A DNA stretch of 64,000 nt from assembly GCF_963677035.1 (NCBI RefSeq), contig NZ_OY781472.1, positions 868,001-932,000 of the forward strand, given 5' to 3'. Positions 26,021-35,325 of the stretch are shown piece after piece. The translations under genes and the position numbers were made by a program. Below the pieces are notes generated by a model. It was not told the origin of the DNA. It searched no databases and saw only the letters and a list, made by a program, of their open reading frames with translations. Every line of letters begins with the position of its first letter. Positions within the stretch are counted from its first letter, which is position 1. Source of the DNA: an uncultured Hyphomonas sp. (GTDB lineage: Bacteria > Pseudomonadota > Alphaproteobacteria > Caulobacterales > Hyphomonadaceae).

Positions 26021-26599
26021 ATGCGGAAACTTGTTCTCCCCGTTGCGATCGCAGCTCTGGCCCTGCTTGGGGCTTGCGCGACAGCGACGCCATATCAGGC
26101 CGCGATTAGCGCCTCCAGCAGCGGTTATTCCGACCAGCAGATCGAAAACAACCGGTTCCGCGTCCAGTTTTCCGGCAACAGCCTGACCGATCGCAAGACC
26201 GTTGAAACCTACCTGCTCTATCGCGCCGCAGAGCTGACCAAGCTCAACGGGTATGACAATTTCCGTGTTGTACACCGCGATACGGACGCCGAGAGCCGTA
26301 TGGTTCCGATCGGTGGCGGCGCCTATTCGCCGTTCTACGACAATTTCTATCTCGACTATTATTATTTCGGTTCGCCCGCATATTTTTACCGTCGGCCATT
26401 CGGGCCTGACCCCTTCTGGCCGCGCTGGGGGTATTACGATCCTTATTGGGGACCGGCACAATACCGGGAATCGACCCGCTATATGGCTTCGGCAGAGATC
26501 CTGATGGGCAAAGGCCAAAAACCGGATGACGCAGCCTATTTCGATGCAGACCAGGTTCTCATGAACTTGTCCGGAAGCATCGTACGCCCCGAATCCTGA
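26021..26599 (+). CDS. CC0125/CC1285-family lipoprotein
   Basis: A 192-residue lipoprotein: signal peptide with ALLGAC lipobox (Cys19), then TPYQAAISASSSGYSDQQIE, FRVQFSGNSLTDRKTVETYL and LYRAAELTKLNGYDNFRVVH, the conserved core of a family named after Caulobacter proteins. A Tyr/Phe/Pro-rich region (about residues 105-155) follows and the end is a short conserved helix-strand. Function is unknown; the family is limited largely to alphaproteobacteria and relatives. GGAGG lies nine bases before ATG 26021. Confidence 0.88.
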   Translation: MRKLVLPVAIAALALLGACATATPYQAAISASSSGYSDQQIENNRFRVQFSGNSLTDRKTVETYLLYRAAELTKLNGYDNFRVVHRDTDAESRMVPIGGGAYSPFYDNFYLDYYYFGSPAYFYRRPFGPDPFWPRWGYYDPYWGPAQYRESTRYMASAEILMGKGQKPDDAAYFDADQVLMNLSGSIVRPES

Positions 26600-26766
26600 T
26601 CTGAACTGCCCCTTCAGTCGCTGGTAAGCTCAGCGGGTCTGACCCCCGAAAACAGCGGATGGGCTTGTCTCCCGTCCACAGTTTTCTGTCGACAGGTCTG
26701 GTAATGACTGTCTGACGGGGCCAGATAGCCTTTCCCAGAAACCTACCGGCTCGAAAGGCGCACGCG

Positions 26767-28026
26767 GTGCCCGATTCTGAAATAAAGGCGCCAGCGTCCG
26801 ATACGCTGCCCGACCAAAAGGTGCCGGGCCGTTCGGAACTGGTTGTGATGGTCGCCGGGCTGATGGCGCTGAACGCGCTCGCCATTGACATCATGCTGCC
26901 GGCGCTGAACGAGATTGCGCATGCAGTGGGTCTGACAGCCGAAGGCGTTGAGAGCGACAACCGCCAGCAACTGATCATCTTCTCCTACATTCTCGGCTTT
27001 GGCGCGCCGCAGCTTTTGTGGGGACCGATCACCGACCGGTTCGGACGCCGCGGTCCGCTCTTTGTCAGCCTCGTTGGCTATATCATCATGGCATCGCTGT
27101 GCATAACACTGCGGGAATTCCATACTCTGCTGGCCGCACGTTTTGTGCAGGGCGTGTTCTCGTCTGGTGCCAGGCTGGTGGCGGTCTCCATCGTGCGTGA
27201 CCTGTTCTCCGGACGCCAGATGGCCCGGTTCATGTCGCTTGTGATGACCATTTTCATGATCGTCCCGATTATCGCCCCGGCGCTGGGTCAGGCGATCCTG
27301 CTGGTGGCTCCGTGGGAATGGATCTTCGGGACGCTGGTGGTTTTTGCGATCATCATGCTCGGCTGGACCTGGGCCCGCCTTCCCGAAACCCTGCCCGTGG
27401 AGAACCGCCGCCCCCTGAACTTTGGAAATGCCCTCGGGGCATATGTGCAGGTGATACGCACGCCGATTACGTTCGGCTATATGTGCGCGGCGGGCATCGT
27501 GTTTGGCGCCCTGTTCTCTTTCATCGCAACATCAGAACAGGTTTTCCGCGAAGTGTTCGGGCGCGGGGAAGACTTCGTCCTCTGGTTTTCCGGGATCGCC
27601 GGAATGCTCGCCGTTGCGAACTTCGCCAACTCCCGGCTTGTCGAGGTAATCGGCATGCGCCGGATCAGCCACGCGGCCCTGCTTCTGTTCACGGCGCTGT
27701 CGGCACTGTCCGCAGGGATCACCTTTTTCGCTGGCGAAAGCCTGCTCTGGTTCTATCCCCTGTTCATCGTGACATTCGCCTGTTTCGGCTTGCTGGGATC
27801 GAACTTTTCCGCGCTCGCCATGGAGCCGCTCGGATCGATCGCCGGCACGGCGTCGGCAGCTTACGGGTTCGCGACGACAACGGTCTCCAGCCTCATCGGC
27901 ATGTTGATCGGCAGCCAGTATAACGGCTCCACGATTCCGCTGATGCTCGGTTTTGTGGGGCTTGGCCTGTCGTCCCTCGTGATCATCCTGATCACGGAGA
28001 AGGGAAAGCTGTTCAGTTCCCGCTGA
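26767..28026 (+). CDS. Bcr/CflA-type multidrug efflux MFS transporter
   Basis: A 419-residue major-facilitator transporter with twelve predicted helices. Helix 1 contains [14 protein letters not shown], the Bcr/CflA signature; the loop [14 protein letters not shown] is the MFS motif A and [12 protein letters not shown] lies in helix 4. Members export drugs such as bicyclomycin or sulfonamides by proton antiport. The start is GTG 26767 with AAAGG eight bases upstream; about 30 polar residues precede helix 1. Its 3' end overlaps the convergent RimB-RimK fusion by 14 bp. Substrate unknown. Confidence 0.9.
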   Translation: MPDSEIKAPASDTLPDQKVPGRSELVVMVAGLMALNALAIDIMLPALNEIAHAVGLTAEGVESDNRQQLIIFSYILGFGAPQLLWGPITDRFGRRGPLFVSLVGYIIMASLCITLREFHTLLAARFVQGVFSSGARLVAVSIVRDLFSGRQMARFMSLVMTIFMIVPIIAPALGQAILLVAPWEWIFGTLVVFAIIMLGWTWARLPETLPVENRRPLNFGNALGAYVQVIRTPITFGYMCAAGIVFGALFSFIATSEQVFREVFGRGEDFVLWFSGIAGMLAVANFANSRLVEVIGMRRISHAALLLFTALSALSAGITFFAGESLLWFYPLFIVTFACFGLLGSNFSALAMEPLGSIAGTASAAYGFATTTVSSLIGMLIGSQYNGSTIPLMLGFVGLGLSSLVIILITEKGKLFSSR

Positions 28027-29431
28027 TCCGGCGATTGCTGCGCAGTGTGGCTTCACGGTCGCGGGACAGCGGCCTCACCTGACGCTCCAGATGCTCGATG
28101 ACCTGGCCGGCGATATCCTTGCCGGAAGCATTCTCTATGCCTTCCAGGCCGGGGGAGGAATTGACCTCCAGGACCTTTGGACCGTCCCGGGTTTGCAACA
28201 GGTCGACCCCCGCCACACTCAGCCCCAGCACCTTCGCTGCAGCGCGGGCGGTTTCCCGCTCATCCGCTGTCAGACGAACACTGGAGGCCGTGCCGCCGCG
28301 GTGCAAATTCGAGCGGAACTCGCCCTTCTGCGCCTGCCGCTTCATGGCGCCCACCACCTTGTTGCCGATCACAAACGCCCGCACGTCTGCCCCGGCGGCT
28401 TCTTCCACGAATTCCTGAACCAGGAAGTTGGCATCAAGACCACGGAAAGCATCGACCAGGCTCTCGGCGGCCTTGCGTGTTTCGGCCAGCACGACGCCGC
28501 GCCCCTGCGTCGAGGTCAACAGCTTCAGGACGACCGGTGCCCCATCCACCAGCCCGATCAGGTCTTTCGTATCCTTCGGGCTGTGGGCAAACGCTGTCAC
28601 CGGCATGGCAATTTTGGCCCGCGCCAGCAATTGCTGAGCCAGCAATTTGTCACGCGACCGGCCGATGGCCCCTGCTTCATTGAGACAAACCGCGCCCGTG
28701 TTCGAGAACTGGCGCAGGACCGCCATACCATAGTCGGTAATCCGCGCGCCAATACGCGGGATGACGGCATCGTAACGCGGCAGCGCCTGACCGTCATAAT
28801 GCACCTGCGGGTCCAATGTGCCGATCTGCATGTAACAGCGGGCTGTATCGATCATCTCGATGACGTGCCCGCGCTCCCGCGCCGCGTCGACGAGGCGGCG
28901 GCTGGAATAATTGTTCGGCTCCCGCGTCAGCAACGCAATCCGGAGCGGGCGCTTGACCGGCTTCTTCTTCGGCAAGCCCTTATAGAGCTTGTAGGACAGC
29001 TCGGGCATGTGGAAGGACTCATTCGGGTCGACCACCATGTCCGGCTGCATCGCCCCTCTCCCGAACAGCATGCGGTAGGTCATGCTCTCGCGATTGGTCA
29101 GCGTCAGCTGGATCGGCCATCTGCGGCCGCCCATCTCGGCATCCGTCTCGATCACGTAGCGCAGCTCGGTCTCGCCGTTGGAACTCGTCACCTCGCGCCG
29201 GTCGACCACGGGCGCCGAACAGGTGACCTCCAGCGCCGGATTGTTCGGGTCCGGCTGGATCAGGAAACGCACTTGCGGACTGGTGGCTGGCCCAAACGGC
29301 TCAATCACACTGGCATGCAGCGCCGAGGTCTTCGCACCTGTGTCAATCTTGGCCTTGATGGCGGGCAGGCCTAGGTCTGGCAGTGCCAGCCATTCTTCCC
29401 AGCCGAGCTCGAACGGGTTGGAGTGGGGCAT
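28013..29431 (-). CDS. RimB-like (retropepsin-type) domain fused to a RimK-like ATP-grasp ligase
   Basis: A 472-residue fusion. Residues about 8-150 match the RimB/DUF785 retropepsin-like fold: the Asp-Thr-Gly-Ala motif lies in [13 protein letters not shown] (Asp30), with RREVTSSNG and MLFGRGAM further on. Residues about 170-455 are a RimK-type ATP-grasp ligase: [74 protein letters not shown] and [13 protein letters not shown]. RimK adds glutamates to the C-terminus of ribosomal protein S6; RimB-type proteins are usually separate partners that trim the tail. Having both in one chain would couple adding and removing activities. The target here is not known. It converges on the efflux pump gene with a 14-bp overlap. 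Confidence 0.88.
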   Translation of the reverse strand: MPHSNPFELGWEEWLALPDLGLPAIKAKIDTGAKTSALHASVIEPFGPATSPQVRFLIQPDPNNPALEVTCSAPVVDRREVTSSNGETELRYVIETDAEMGGRRWPIQLTLTNRESMTYRMLFGRGAMQPDMVVDPNESFHMPELSYKLYKGLPKKKPVKRPLRIALLTREPNNYSSRRLVDAARERGHVIEMIDTARCYMQIGTLDPQVHYDGQALPRYDAVIPRIGARITDYGMAVLRQFSNTGAVCLNEAGAIGRSRDKLLAQQLLARAKIAMPVTAFAHSPKDTKDLIGLVDGAPVVLKLLTSTQGRGVVLAETRKAAESLVDAFRGLDANFLVQEFVEEAAGADVRAFVIGNKVVGAMKRQAQKGEFRSNLHRGGTASSVRLTADERETARAAAKVLGLSVAGVDLLQTRDGPKVLEVNSSPGLEGIENASGKDIAGQVIEHLERQVRPLSRDREATLRSNRRISGN

Positions 29432-29636
29432 GGTCCGTGCGCCTCTGTCAGAATTTTCCGCCGCTTATGCCTGCCCGCAGGCAAGCACAAGCAGCAAGAA
29501 CATCACAGCGTTCAGTTGCAACAAGATGGCAAACCGGAAACGACCGTCGTGAAAAATGTCGAAGTTCAACAAATTGTCGCCTACAATTTCAATCTTAAGT
29601 TATGACCCGAACATCCCTTCAACCGCCGGAAGCTTT

Positions 29637-30017
29637 ATGGAAGATCTCATCCAAGTAATGGGAAGGCTACTCCCTCTCTGGGTGATTGCGCCCTGCTTTT
29701 CCTGGAGTTGGCGCTCCTACCTTGTGCTGACGGGCTTTGCAGGGGCGGTCTTGTGGTTGCTCAACCACGAACTCCAGAAATTCATGCGCTGTGTAGAATG
29801 CGACCATGGAGCCGGCGACGCATTGGGCCTTGTCTTTTTTGCCATGGCGATCTGGCTATTCATGTGTCTGGCACTTGGACGTCTGCTGACGTTGGTCCTC
29901 AAACACACCGTTGGCTGGCCTCGCCACAAGGTTTTCTTCCTTGAGGCGCTTCCGCTTTTTTTCCTGATTGGCTTTGTCGGGTTATCTCTGGCGTTTCTGG
30001 AAGCAACCAGAACCTGA
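29637..30017 (+). CDS. Small integral membrane protein, unknown
   Basis: A 126-residue protein with three to four hydrophobic helices (about residues 8-45, 60-85, 98-120) and two Cys close to His in a loop (MRCVECDHG, about residues 48-56). ATG 29637 has GGAAG five bases upstream; an ATG 81 bases earlier would add a polar extension lacking conservation cues. The upstream region is lower in GC than its neighbours. It converges on ecm with a six-base gap. No family is recognised. Confidence 0.6.
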   Translation: MEDLIQVMGRLLPLWVIAPCFSWSWRSYLVLTGFAGAVLWLLNHELQKFMRCVECDHGAGDALGLVFFAMAIWLFMCLALGRLLTLVLKHTVGWPRHKVFFLEALPLFFLIGFVGLSLAFLEATRT

Positions 30018-30023
30018 CAGCGC

Positions 30024-32018
30024 TCAGCCTTTCACAAGCCAGGCCTTCTCCACGATGCCAACGACGTCACCCATGATGCCGGTGATCTTGAAATCCTTCG
30101 GCGTGTAGATACGGGCAACGCCCATCTGGCGCAGGGCCTGAGCATCTTCCGGCGGGATGATACCGCCGACCACAACCGGCACATTGTCGAGACCGACCTT
30201 GCGGAGTTCCGCCAGCGTCTCGCGGACGAGATCGAGGTGGCTGCCCGAAAGGATCGACAGGCCGACGACATGCGCATTGGCTTCCTTTGCCTGCGCAGCA
30301 ATCTCGTTCGGCGCAAAGCGAATGCCTTCATAGACGACATCCATGCCGACTTCGCGTCCGCGCGCGGCAATCTGCTCGGCGCCGTTGGAGTGCCCGTCGA
30401 GACCCGGCTTGCCGAGCACATAGGTCAGGCGGCGGCCAAGCGCTTCGGACACGCGGTCAACGTCCTTGCGGACGGCTTCGGTGTCTTCATTGCTGTCGGA
30501 ATTGACGACGACAGCCACCCCGGTCGGACCGCGATACTCGCCGAACACATCGCGCATGGCCTGGCCCCACTCGCCCGTGGTGACGCCTGCCTTGGCGCAG
30601 GTGATGGAGGGCTCCATGATATTGGTCCCCTCCTGCGCCGCCGCCTTCAGGCCAGCCAGCGCCGCGTCGACAGCGGCATTGTCGCGGTTCTTGCGCCAGG
30701 CCGTCAGCTCACGGACTTGCATCATCTCCTCAGCCGGATCGACCGTCTGGATCGCACCATCGCCGCCGCCCAGCGGGCTCTCTGCCGTCTCGGTGTAGCG
30801 ATTGACGCCAACCACGGTGAGGTCCCCGGATTCGATCGACTTCACACGTTCGATATGTGCGCCGACCAGGCTCTCTTTCATGAAGTCGATGGCGCTCGTC
30901 GCTCCGCCGCGCGCATCGATCTCTGCCAGCATCGTGCGGGCAAGCTCTTTCAGTTCCTGTGTCTTGCCTTCGACCACATGGCTGCCGTCGAACAGGTCTT
31001 CATATTCGAGCAGGTCTGTTTCGTAAGCGAGGACCTGCTGCAGACGCAGCGACCATTGCTGGTCCCACGGGCGCGGCAGGCCGAGCGCCTCGTTCCAGGC
31101 CGGCAGCTGCAGGGCCCGGCAGCGGGCCTTCTTGGACAGCGTCACGGCCAGGGCTTCGATCAGGATACGGTAAACATTGTTCTCCGGCTGCGGTTCGGTC
31201 AGGCCGAGGGAGTTCACCTGCACGCCATAGCGGAACAACAGGGCTTTCGGATCGGTGACGCCATAGCGCTCCCGTCCGATCTCTTCCCAGAGTTCCACAA
31301 AGGCACGCATCTTGCAGAGTTCTGTAACGAAACGCACTCCCGCATTCACGAAGAATGAGATGCGTCCGAAAACCGTCTCAAAGTCTTCTTCCGGAACTTT
31401 GCCGCCCGCTTTTACCGTATCAAGCACCGCAATTGCCGTCGCGAGGGCATAGGCCAGTTCCTGTTCCGGCGTCGCGCCCGCTTCCTGCAGGTGGTAGGAG
31501 CAGACATTCATCGGATTCCACTTCGGTACCTCGGTGTAGCACCAGGTAACCATGTCCGAGATCAGCTTCATCGACGGCTCGGGCGGGAACACATAAGTGC
31601 CGCGCGAAAGGTATTCCTTGACGATATCGTTCTGGGTCGTGCCGCGCAGTTTGCCGCGATCGTCGCCGCGCTCATCGGCCAGCGCGACATAAAGCGCGAG
31701 CATCCAGGACGCCGGCGCATTGATGGTCATCGACGTGTTCATCTGCTCCAGCGGCAGTTCGGCCATCAGCTCCCGCATGTCGCCGAGATGCTTGACCGGA
31801 ACGCCGACCTTGCCGACTTCACCGCGCGCCAGGATGTGATCGGCGTCATAGGCTGTCTGCGTGGGCAGATCGAAGGCGATGGACAGGCCCGTCTGGCCCT
31901 TGCCCAGATTCATCCGGTACAGCTCATTCGACTTTTTCGCCGTCGAATGGCCGGCATAGGTGCGGAAAATCCACGGCCGGTCGGGGGCGTGCTGGAATGA
32001 AGTCTGAGTATCGGCCAT
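30024..32018 (-). CDS. ecm: Ethylmalonyl-CoA mutase (MeaA-type, B12-dependent)
   Basis: A 664-residue adenosylcobalamin enzyme converting ethylmalonyl-CoA to methylsuccinyl-CoA in the ethylmalonyl-CoA pathway for C2 assimilation. The N-terminal substrate barrel has RPWIFRTYAGHSTAKKSNEL, GLSIAFDLPTQTAYDAD and NTSMTINAPA. The C-terminal cobalamin domain has the DxHxxG motif in KPGLDGHSNGAEQIAARG and SILSGSHL, VVVGGIIP. Length and MeaA-like features separate it from methylmalonyl-CoA mutase. ATG 32018 has GGGAGG ten bases upstream; a TTG six codons earlier is less likely. A near-perfect palindrome lies 30 bases upstream. ccr, the preceding enzyme in the pathway, lies 2 kb away. Confidence 0.93.
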   Translation of the reverse strand: MADTQTSFQHAPDRPWIFRTYAGHSTAKKSNELYRMNLGKGQTGLSIAFDLPTQTAYDADHILARGEVGKVGVPVKHLGDMRELMAELPLEQMNTSMTINAPASWMLALYVALADERGDDRGKLRGTTQNDIVKEYLSRGTYVFPPEPSMKLISDMVTWCYTEVPKWNPMNVCSYHLQEAGATPEQELAYALATAIAVLDTVKAGGKVPEEDFETVFGRISFFVNAGVRFVTELCKMRAFVELWEEIGRERYGVTDPKALLFRYGVQVNSLGLTEPQPENNVYRILIEALAVTLSKKARCRALQLPAWNEALGLPRPWDQQWSLRLQQVLAYETDLLEYEDLFDGSHVVEGKTQELKELARTMLAEIDARGGATSAIDFMKESLVGAHIERVKSIESGDLTVVGVNRYTETAESPLGGGDGAIQTVDPAEEMMQVRELTAWRKNRDNAAVDAALAGLKAAAQEGTNIMEPSITCAKAGVTTGEWGQAMRDVFGEYRGPTGVAVVVNSDSNEDTEAVRKDVDRVSEALGRRLTYVLGKPGLDGHSNGAEQIAARGREVGMDVVYEGIRFAPNEIAAQAKEANAHVVGLSILSGSHLDLVRETLAELRKVGLDNVPVVVGGIIPPEDAQALRQMGVARIYTPKDFKITGIMGDVVGIVEKAWLVKG

Positions 32019-32047
32019 GGGGCAAGCGCCTCCCAACGCTGGATTTT

Positions 32048-32064
32048 ATGTTGCGGCGCAACAT
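32048..32064. promoter_or_regulatory. Candidate operator TGC-N3-GCA upstream of ecm
   Basis: ATGTTGC-GGC-GCAACAT has perfect 7-bp arms around a three-base spacer and lies 30 bp before the ecm start. A related site occurs upstream of ccr (33926-33942, 12 of 17 bases shared). The TGC-N3-GCA core resembles what is described for PhaR, the PHB-responsive repressor of alphaproteobacteria. Which regulator binds is inferred, not shown. Confidence 0.5.
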
Positions 32065-32142
32065 GCCCTCCGGAAACCCGGCTGACAAGACACAGGATGG
32101 AGCGTCTTGCGGCCGCAGGCGGGCAGGGCCACATTGCCCCCC

Positions 32143-32688
32143 ATGATACACGTTTCTCCCGGCGGCCCCACAGAGGGGTTCTCACCCGGCTCAATGCAGC
32201 TGGCACTGCGCCTGCGCCTCGCGGCACTGGTCGCCTTTCCTGCGGCTGCCGCCCTGTCTGCCGTTATGCAGCGCAGCTTTCTCATTCTGTTACTGCTGGC
32301 AGGCGGCATGATGGTGGTTTCCTGGGTGGAACGCATCCGCTTCCTGCGCGCCGCCGGAGAAAGCCGCATGCCGGATCCCGGCGCCTTCTGGCCGGGCTTC
32401 GCCGCGCGAACAGGCCTGTTGCTGGGCATTTTCATCATTACGCTCGGCATTCTTGCCCTCTTCCGGGACACGTCGCTCGCCCGCGGCTTCGGCTGGCCGG
32501 ACCTGCTGATCGCCGGCGGCACGACCCTGGCGGTCTATCTGATGAACATGGCCAGCGCCCGCCTCGCTGTGGGGCAGGCGAACATCGTGGCGACACAGCT
32601 GAACGCCTCGTTCCATCCTCGGACCTCGCCGGACGGCGGGTCTGATGATGTTATCGAGGGCGAATTCACCGCTCCGGACGAACGCTGA
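32143..32688 (+). CDS. Multi-pass membrane protein, unknown
   Basis: A 181-residue protein with about four membrane helices (residues about 25-45, 48-65, 88-112, 120-142) and a polar C-terminal tail ending in an acidic DDVIEGEFTAPDER segment. Lengths of the helices and the Arg-rich turn WVERIRFLRAAGES suggest an inner-membrane protein. ATG 32143 is a reasonable start, but ATG 32194 (MQLALRLRL) cannot be excluded because no clear Shine-Dalgarno is visible. It is divergent from ecm and 73 bases upstream of the SemiSWEET gene. No family is recognised. Confidence 0.6.
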   Translation: MIHVSPGGPTEGFSPGSMQLALRLRLAALVAFPAAAALSAVMQRSFLILLLLAGGMMVVSWVERIRFLRAAGESRMPDPGAFWPGFAARTGLLLGIFIITLGILALFRDTSLARGFGWPDLLIAGGTTLAVYLMNMASARLAVGQANIVATQLNASFHPRTSPDGGSDDVIEGEFTAPDER

Positions 32689-32761
32689 AGGCGCAACTGA
32701 GCGCTCCCCAACGGCGTCAATTCAGGTTATGAGGCGAAGATCTTCCGGAGCTTCCCGACCC

Positions 32762-33070
32762 ATGACCGACATTATCGGCGCTATCGCAGCGGTCCTGACG
32801 ACGCTGTCCTTCGTTCCTCAGGCCGTGCTGGTCATCCGCACGCGGCGCACAGAGGGCATTTCCCTTGCCATGTATGCCATGTTCACAACCGGCGTGGCGG
32901 CGTGGCTGGTCTACGGCATTTCGCTTGGTTCCATGCCGATGATCATTGCCAACCTCGTGACGCTGGCGCTCGCCAGCATCATTCTCACCATCAAGATCCG
33001 GTCAGTCCTGCCGGCTCAGCCCAGCGCCCAGGGCGCCACGGCGGCGACATCGGCGCCCATCGCCTCATAG
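32762..33070 (+). CDS. SemiSWEET-family transporter
   Basis: A 102-residue three-helix protein of the SemiSWEET/PQ-loop family. Helix 1 contains IIGAIAAVLTTLSFVPQAVLV with the Pro-Gln pair; the segment TRRTEGISLAMYAMFTTGVAAWLVYGI (in pieces: TEGISLAMYAM, AAWLVYGI) is family-typical. SemiSWEETs dimerise to form a sugar uniporter. A polar Ala/Gln-rich tail follows helix 3. ATG 32762 is chosen because the domain starts immediately after it. Its last 55 bases are antisense to the end of the aminotransferase gene. Confidence 0.88.
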   Translation: MTDIIGAIAAVLTTLSFVPQAVLVIRTRRTEGISLAMYAMFTTGVAAWLVYGISLGSMPMIIANLVTLALASIILTIKIRSVLPAQPSAQGATAATSAPIAS

Positions 33071-33900
33071 TAGAGACGCTGGACCTGCCGGGTCACAGGG
33101 CCCGGCGTCCCGTCTCCGATCGGCTTTCCATCCAGGGCAACGACCGGGGCAATAATCACGCCGGACGACGTCGTGAACACTTCCTTCGCTGAGGCGGCCT
33201 CTTCCGGCGTAAAGGCGCGCTCCACCAATTCGAGCCCGCTATCTGCAAGAAGGGAGACGACACTCGCCCGCGTGATGCCCGGCAGGATCGAATGGGAGAG
33301 TTCGCGCGTGATCAACCGCCCTTCAGCGTCAACAATCCAGGCATTTGCCGAGGCGGCCTCCGTCACCAGCCCGTCTTCGACCAGGAAAGCGGTTTCCGCG
33401 CCGGCCTCGCGCGCGGCGCGATATGCCAGGGCCTGGGACAGGAGCTGTACGGTTTTCATGTCGCGACACTTCCAGCGCGTATCGCCCAGAGTGATCACCC
33501 GGATGCCCTTGCGGGCCAGATCACCGATCAGCGGACGGGCATCGGCATAAAGAAATACAGTTGGCGAAAGGGTCTCCGGACCGGCGAAATCGCGCATGCC
33601 ATAAGCGCCGCCCGTTACCTCCAGATAGACCAGCCCCTCTTCCATCCCGTTCTTGCCGATGAGATCTGAGTGGATTTCAGCCCATTGCTCATCACTGTAG
33701 GGATTGGGGATGGATATGCCCTCCAACGTGCGCCGCAGACGTGAAAGATGCCCCTCCATGTCGATGAAGCGGCCATCATATACCGACGTCACTTCATATG
33801 CGGCATGGGCAAACAGAAACCCCCGGTCGAACGGGGAAATCGTTGCATCCTCAACAGGACAGAATTTTCCGCTCAGATAGACAGTCCGGCCGATTGTCAT
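33016..33900 (-). CDS. D-amino-acid aminotransferase-like class IV PLP enzyme
   Basis: A 294-residue class IV aminotransferase. The start TVYLSGKFCPVEDATISPFDRGFLFAHAAYE (in pieces: CPVEDATISPFDRGFLF) and the catalytic Lys in DMKTVQLLSQALAY are family landmarks, with EAASANAWIVD and SILPGITRASV further on. It resembles D-alanine aminotransferase (Dat) more than branched-chain aminotransferase, but substrate is not certain. ATG 33900 has AGGAG nine bases upstream; the longer open frame is not conserved. It is divergent from ccr and overlaps the SemiSWEET gene antisense by 55 bp at its 3' end. Confidence 0.9.
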   Translation of the reverse strand: MTIGRTVYLSGKFCPVEDATISPFDRGFLFAHAAYEVTSVYDGRFIDMEGHLSRLRRTLEGISIPNPYSDEQWAEIHSDLIGKNGMEEGLVYLEVTGGAYGMRDFAGPETLSPTVFLYADARPLIGDLARKGIRVITLGDTRWKCRDMKTVQLLSQALAYRAAREAGAETAFLVEDGLVTEAASANAWIVDAEGRLITRELSHSILPGITRASVVSLLADSGLELVERAFTPEEAASAKEVFTTSSGVIIAPVVALDGKPIGDGTPGPVTRQVQRLYYEAMGADVAAVAPWALG

Positions 33901-33925
33901 TTTTATCACGCTCCTGACGCTTGAT

Positions 33926-33942
33926 ATTGTGCACCGCAACAA
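33926..33942. promoter_or_regulatory. Candidate operator TGC-N3-GCA in the dat/ccr divergent region
   Basis: ATTGTGC-ACC-GCAACAA shares 12 of 17 bases with the ecm site, including the TGC-N3-GCA core and the right-hand GCAACA. It lies 26 bp before the aminotransferase start and 122 bp before the ccr start. A further TTGC-N6-GCAA pair follows at about 33949-33962. It could act on either gene. Confidence 0.45.
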
Positions 33943-34063
33943 AACAACTTGCATCACGGCAACCATGACGCCAAGGTGGCGCGCGCCGAGGGCCTTGTGA
34001 AGCTGCACCAAGATCGCACACCGGGTTTTTCGCATAAAGTACAAAGGAGGAGGGCATTCCGCC

Positions 34064-35323
34064 ATGAGCCGGGAAGTCAAAGACATTTATGAGTTGGGCG
34101 AAATCCCGCCTGAGTTCCATGTTCCGAAAATGATGTATGCCTGGGCGATCCGCCGGGAACGTCACGGCCGGCCGTCAACAGCGATGCAACTGGAACAGGT
34201 GCCCGTACCGGAAATCGATTCCGACGAAGTGCTGGTGCTCGTGATGGCCGCGGGCGTGAACTATAACGGCATCTGGGCCGCCCTGGGCGAACCTGTCTCC
34301 GTGTTCGACGTTCACAAGCAGGACTACCACATTGCCGGGTCTGACGCCGCAGGCATCGTCTGGGCCGTTGGCCGCAAGGTGAAGCGCGTGAAGCCCGGCG
34401 ACGAAGTCGTCATTCACTGCAACCAGGACGATGGCGACGACGAGGAATGCAATGGCGGCGATCCGATGTTCTCGCCGTCACAGCGGATCTGGGGCTATGA
34501 GACGCCGGACGGCTCCTTCGCCCAGTTCTGCCGCGTTCAGGCCCGCCAGTGCATGCCGCGCCCGAAACACCTGACCTGGGAAGAAAGCGCCTGCTACACG
34601 CTGACGCTCGCCACTGCCTACCGCATGCTGTTCGGCCACCGTCCGCACATCGTGAAGCCGGCCGACAACGTCCTCGTCTGGGGTGCCTCGGGCGGGCTTG
34701 GCAGTTTCGGCGTCCAACTCTGTGCCGTCACCGGCGCCAACGCCATCGGCGTGGTCTCAAGTGACGACAAGAAGGAACACGTGCTCAGCCTTGGCGCCAA
34801 AGGCGTGCTGAACCGCAAGGACTTCAATTGCTGGGGCCAGCTGCCGACGGTCAATGGCCCGGAATTCAAGGACTATATGCGCGAGAACCGCAAATTCGGT
34901 AAGGCCATCTGGGAGATCACCGGCAACAAGGATGTCGACATCGTGTTCGAACACCCCGGCGAGTCGACCTTCCCGGTCTCCGTCTTCGTGGTCAAGCGCG
35001 GCGGCATGGTGGTGATCTGCGCTGGCACGACCGGTTTCAACCTGACCATGGATGCGCGCTTCCTCTGGATGCGCCAGAAACGGGTACAGGGCAGCCACTT
35101 CGCCAATCTGAAGCAGGCCTCCGCCGCCAACGATCTGGTGATCAACCGCCGTATCGACCCCGGCATGTCAGAAGTCTTCCCGTGGGAAGACATTCCGGCA
35201 GCGCACGAGAAGATGCTGGATAACAAACACCTGCCGGGCAACATGGCCGTCCTCGTGACTGCGCCGAAGCCAGGCCTGCGCACAGTGGAAGACGTGCTCG
35301 CCGTGAACGGACAGGCCAGCTGA
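34064..35323 (+). CDS. ccrA: Crotonyl-CoA carboxylase/reductase
   Basis: A 419-residue medium-chain dehydrogenase-type enzyme that reductively carboxylates crotonyl-CoA to ethylmalonyl-CoA, the signature step of the ethylmalonyl-CoA pathway. Landmarks: YAWAIRRERHGRPSTAMQLE, VMAAGVNYNGIWAALGEPVS, HIAGSDAAGIVWAVG, CNGGDPMFSPSQRIWGYETP, the NADPH loop WGASGGLGSFGVQ and the C-terminal GSHFANLKQA. GGAGGAG precedes ATG 34064. It is followed three bases later by an NTF2-like gene, probably cotranscribed. Ecm, the mutase acting next after epimerisation, is encoded 2 kb away on the other strand. Confidence 0.97.
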   Translation: MSREVKDIYELGEIPPEFHVPKMMYAWAIRRERHGRPSTAMQLEQVPVPEIDSDEVLVLVMAAGVNYNGIWAALGEPVSVFDVHKQDYHIAGSDAAGIVWAVGRKVKRVKPGDEVVIHCNQDDGDDEECNGGDPMFSPSQRIWGYETPDGSFAQFCRVQARQCMPRPKHLTWEESACYTLTLATAYRMLFGHRPHIVKPADNVLVWGASGGLGSFGVQLCAVTGANAIGVVSSDDKKEHVLSLGAKGVLNRKDFNCWGQLPTVNGPEFKDYMRENRKFGKAIWEITGNKDVDIVFEHPGESTFPVSVFVVKRGGMVVICAGTTGFNLTMDARFLWMRQKRVQGSHFANLKQASAANDLVINRRIDPGMSEVFPWEDIPAAHEKMLDNKHLPGNMAVLVTAPKPGLRTVEDVLAVNGQAS

Positions 35324-35325
35324 TC

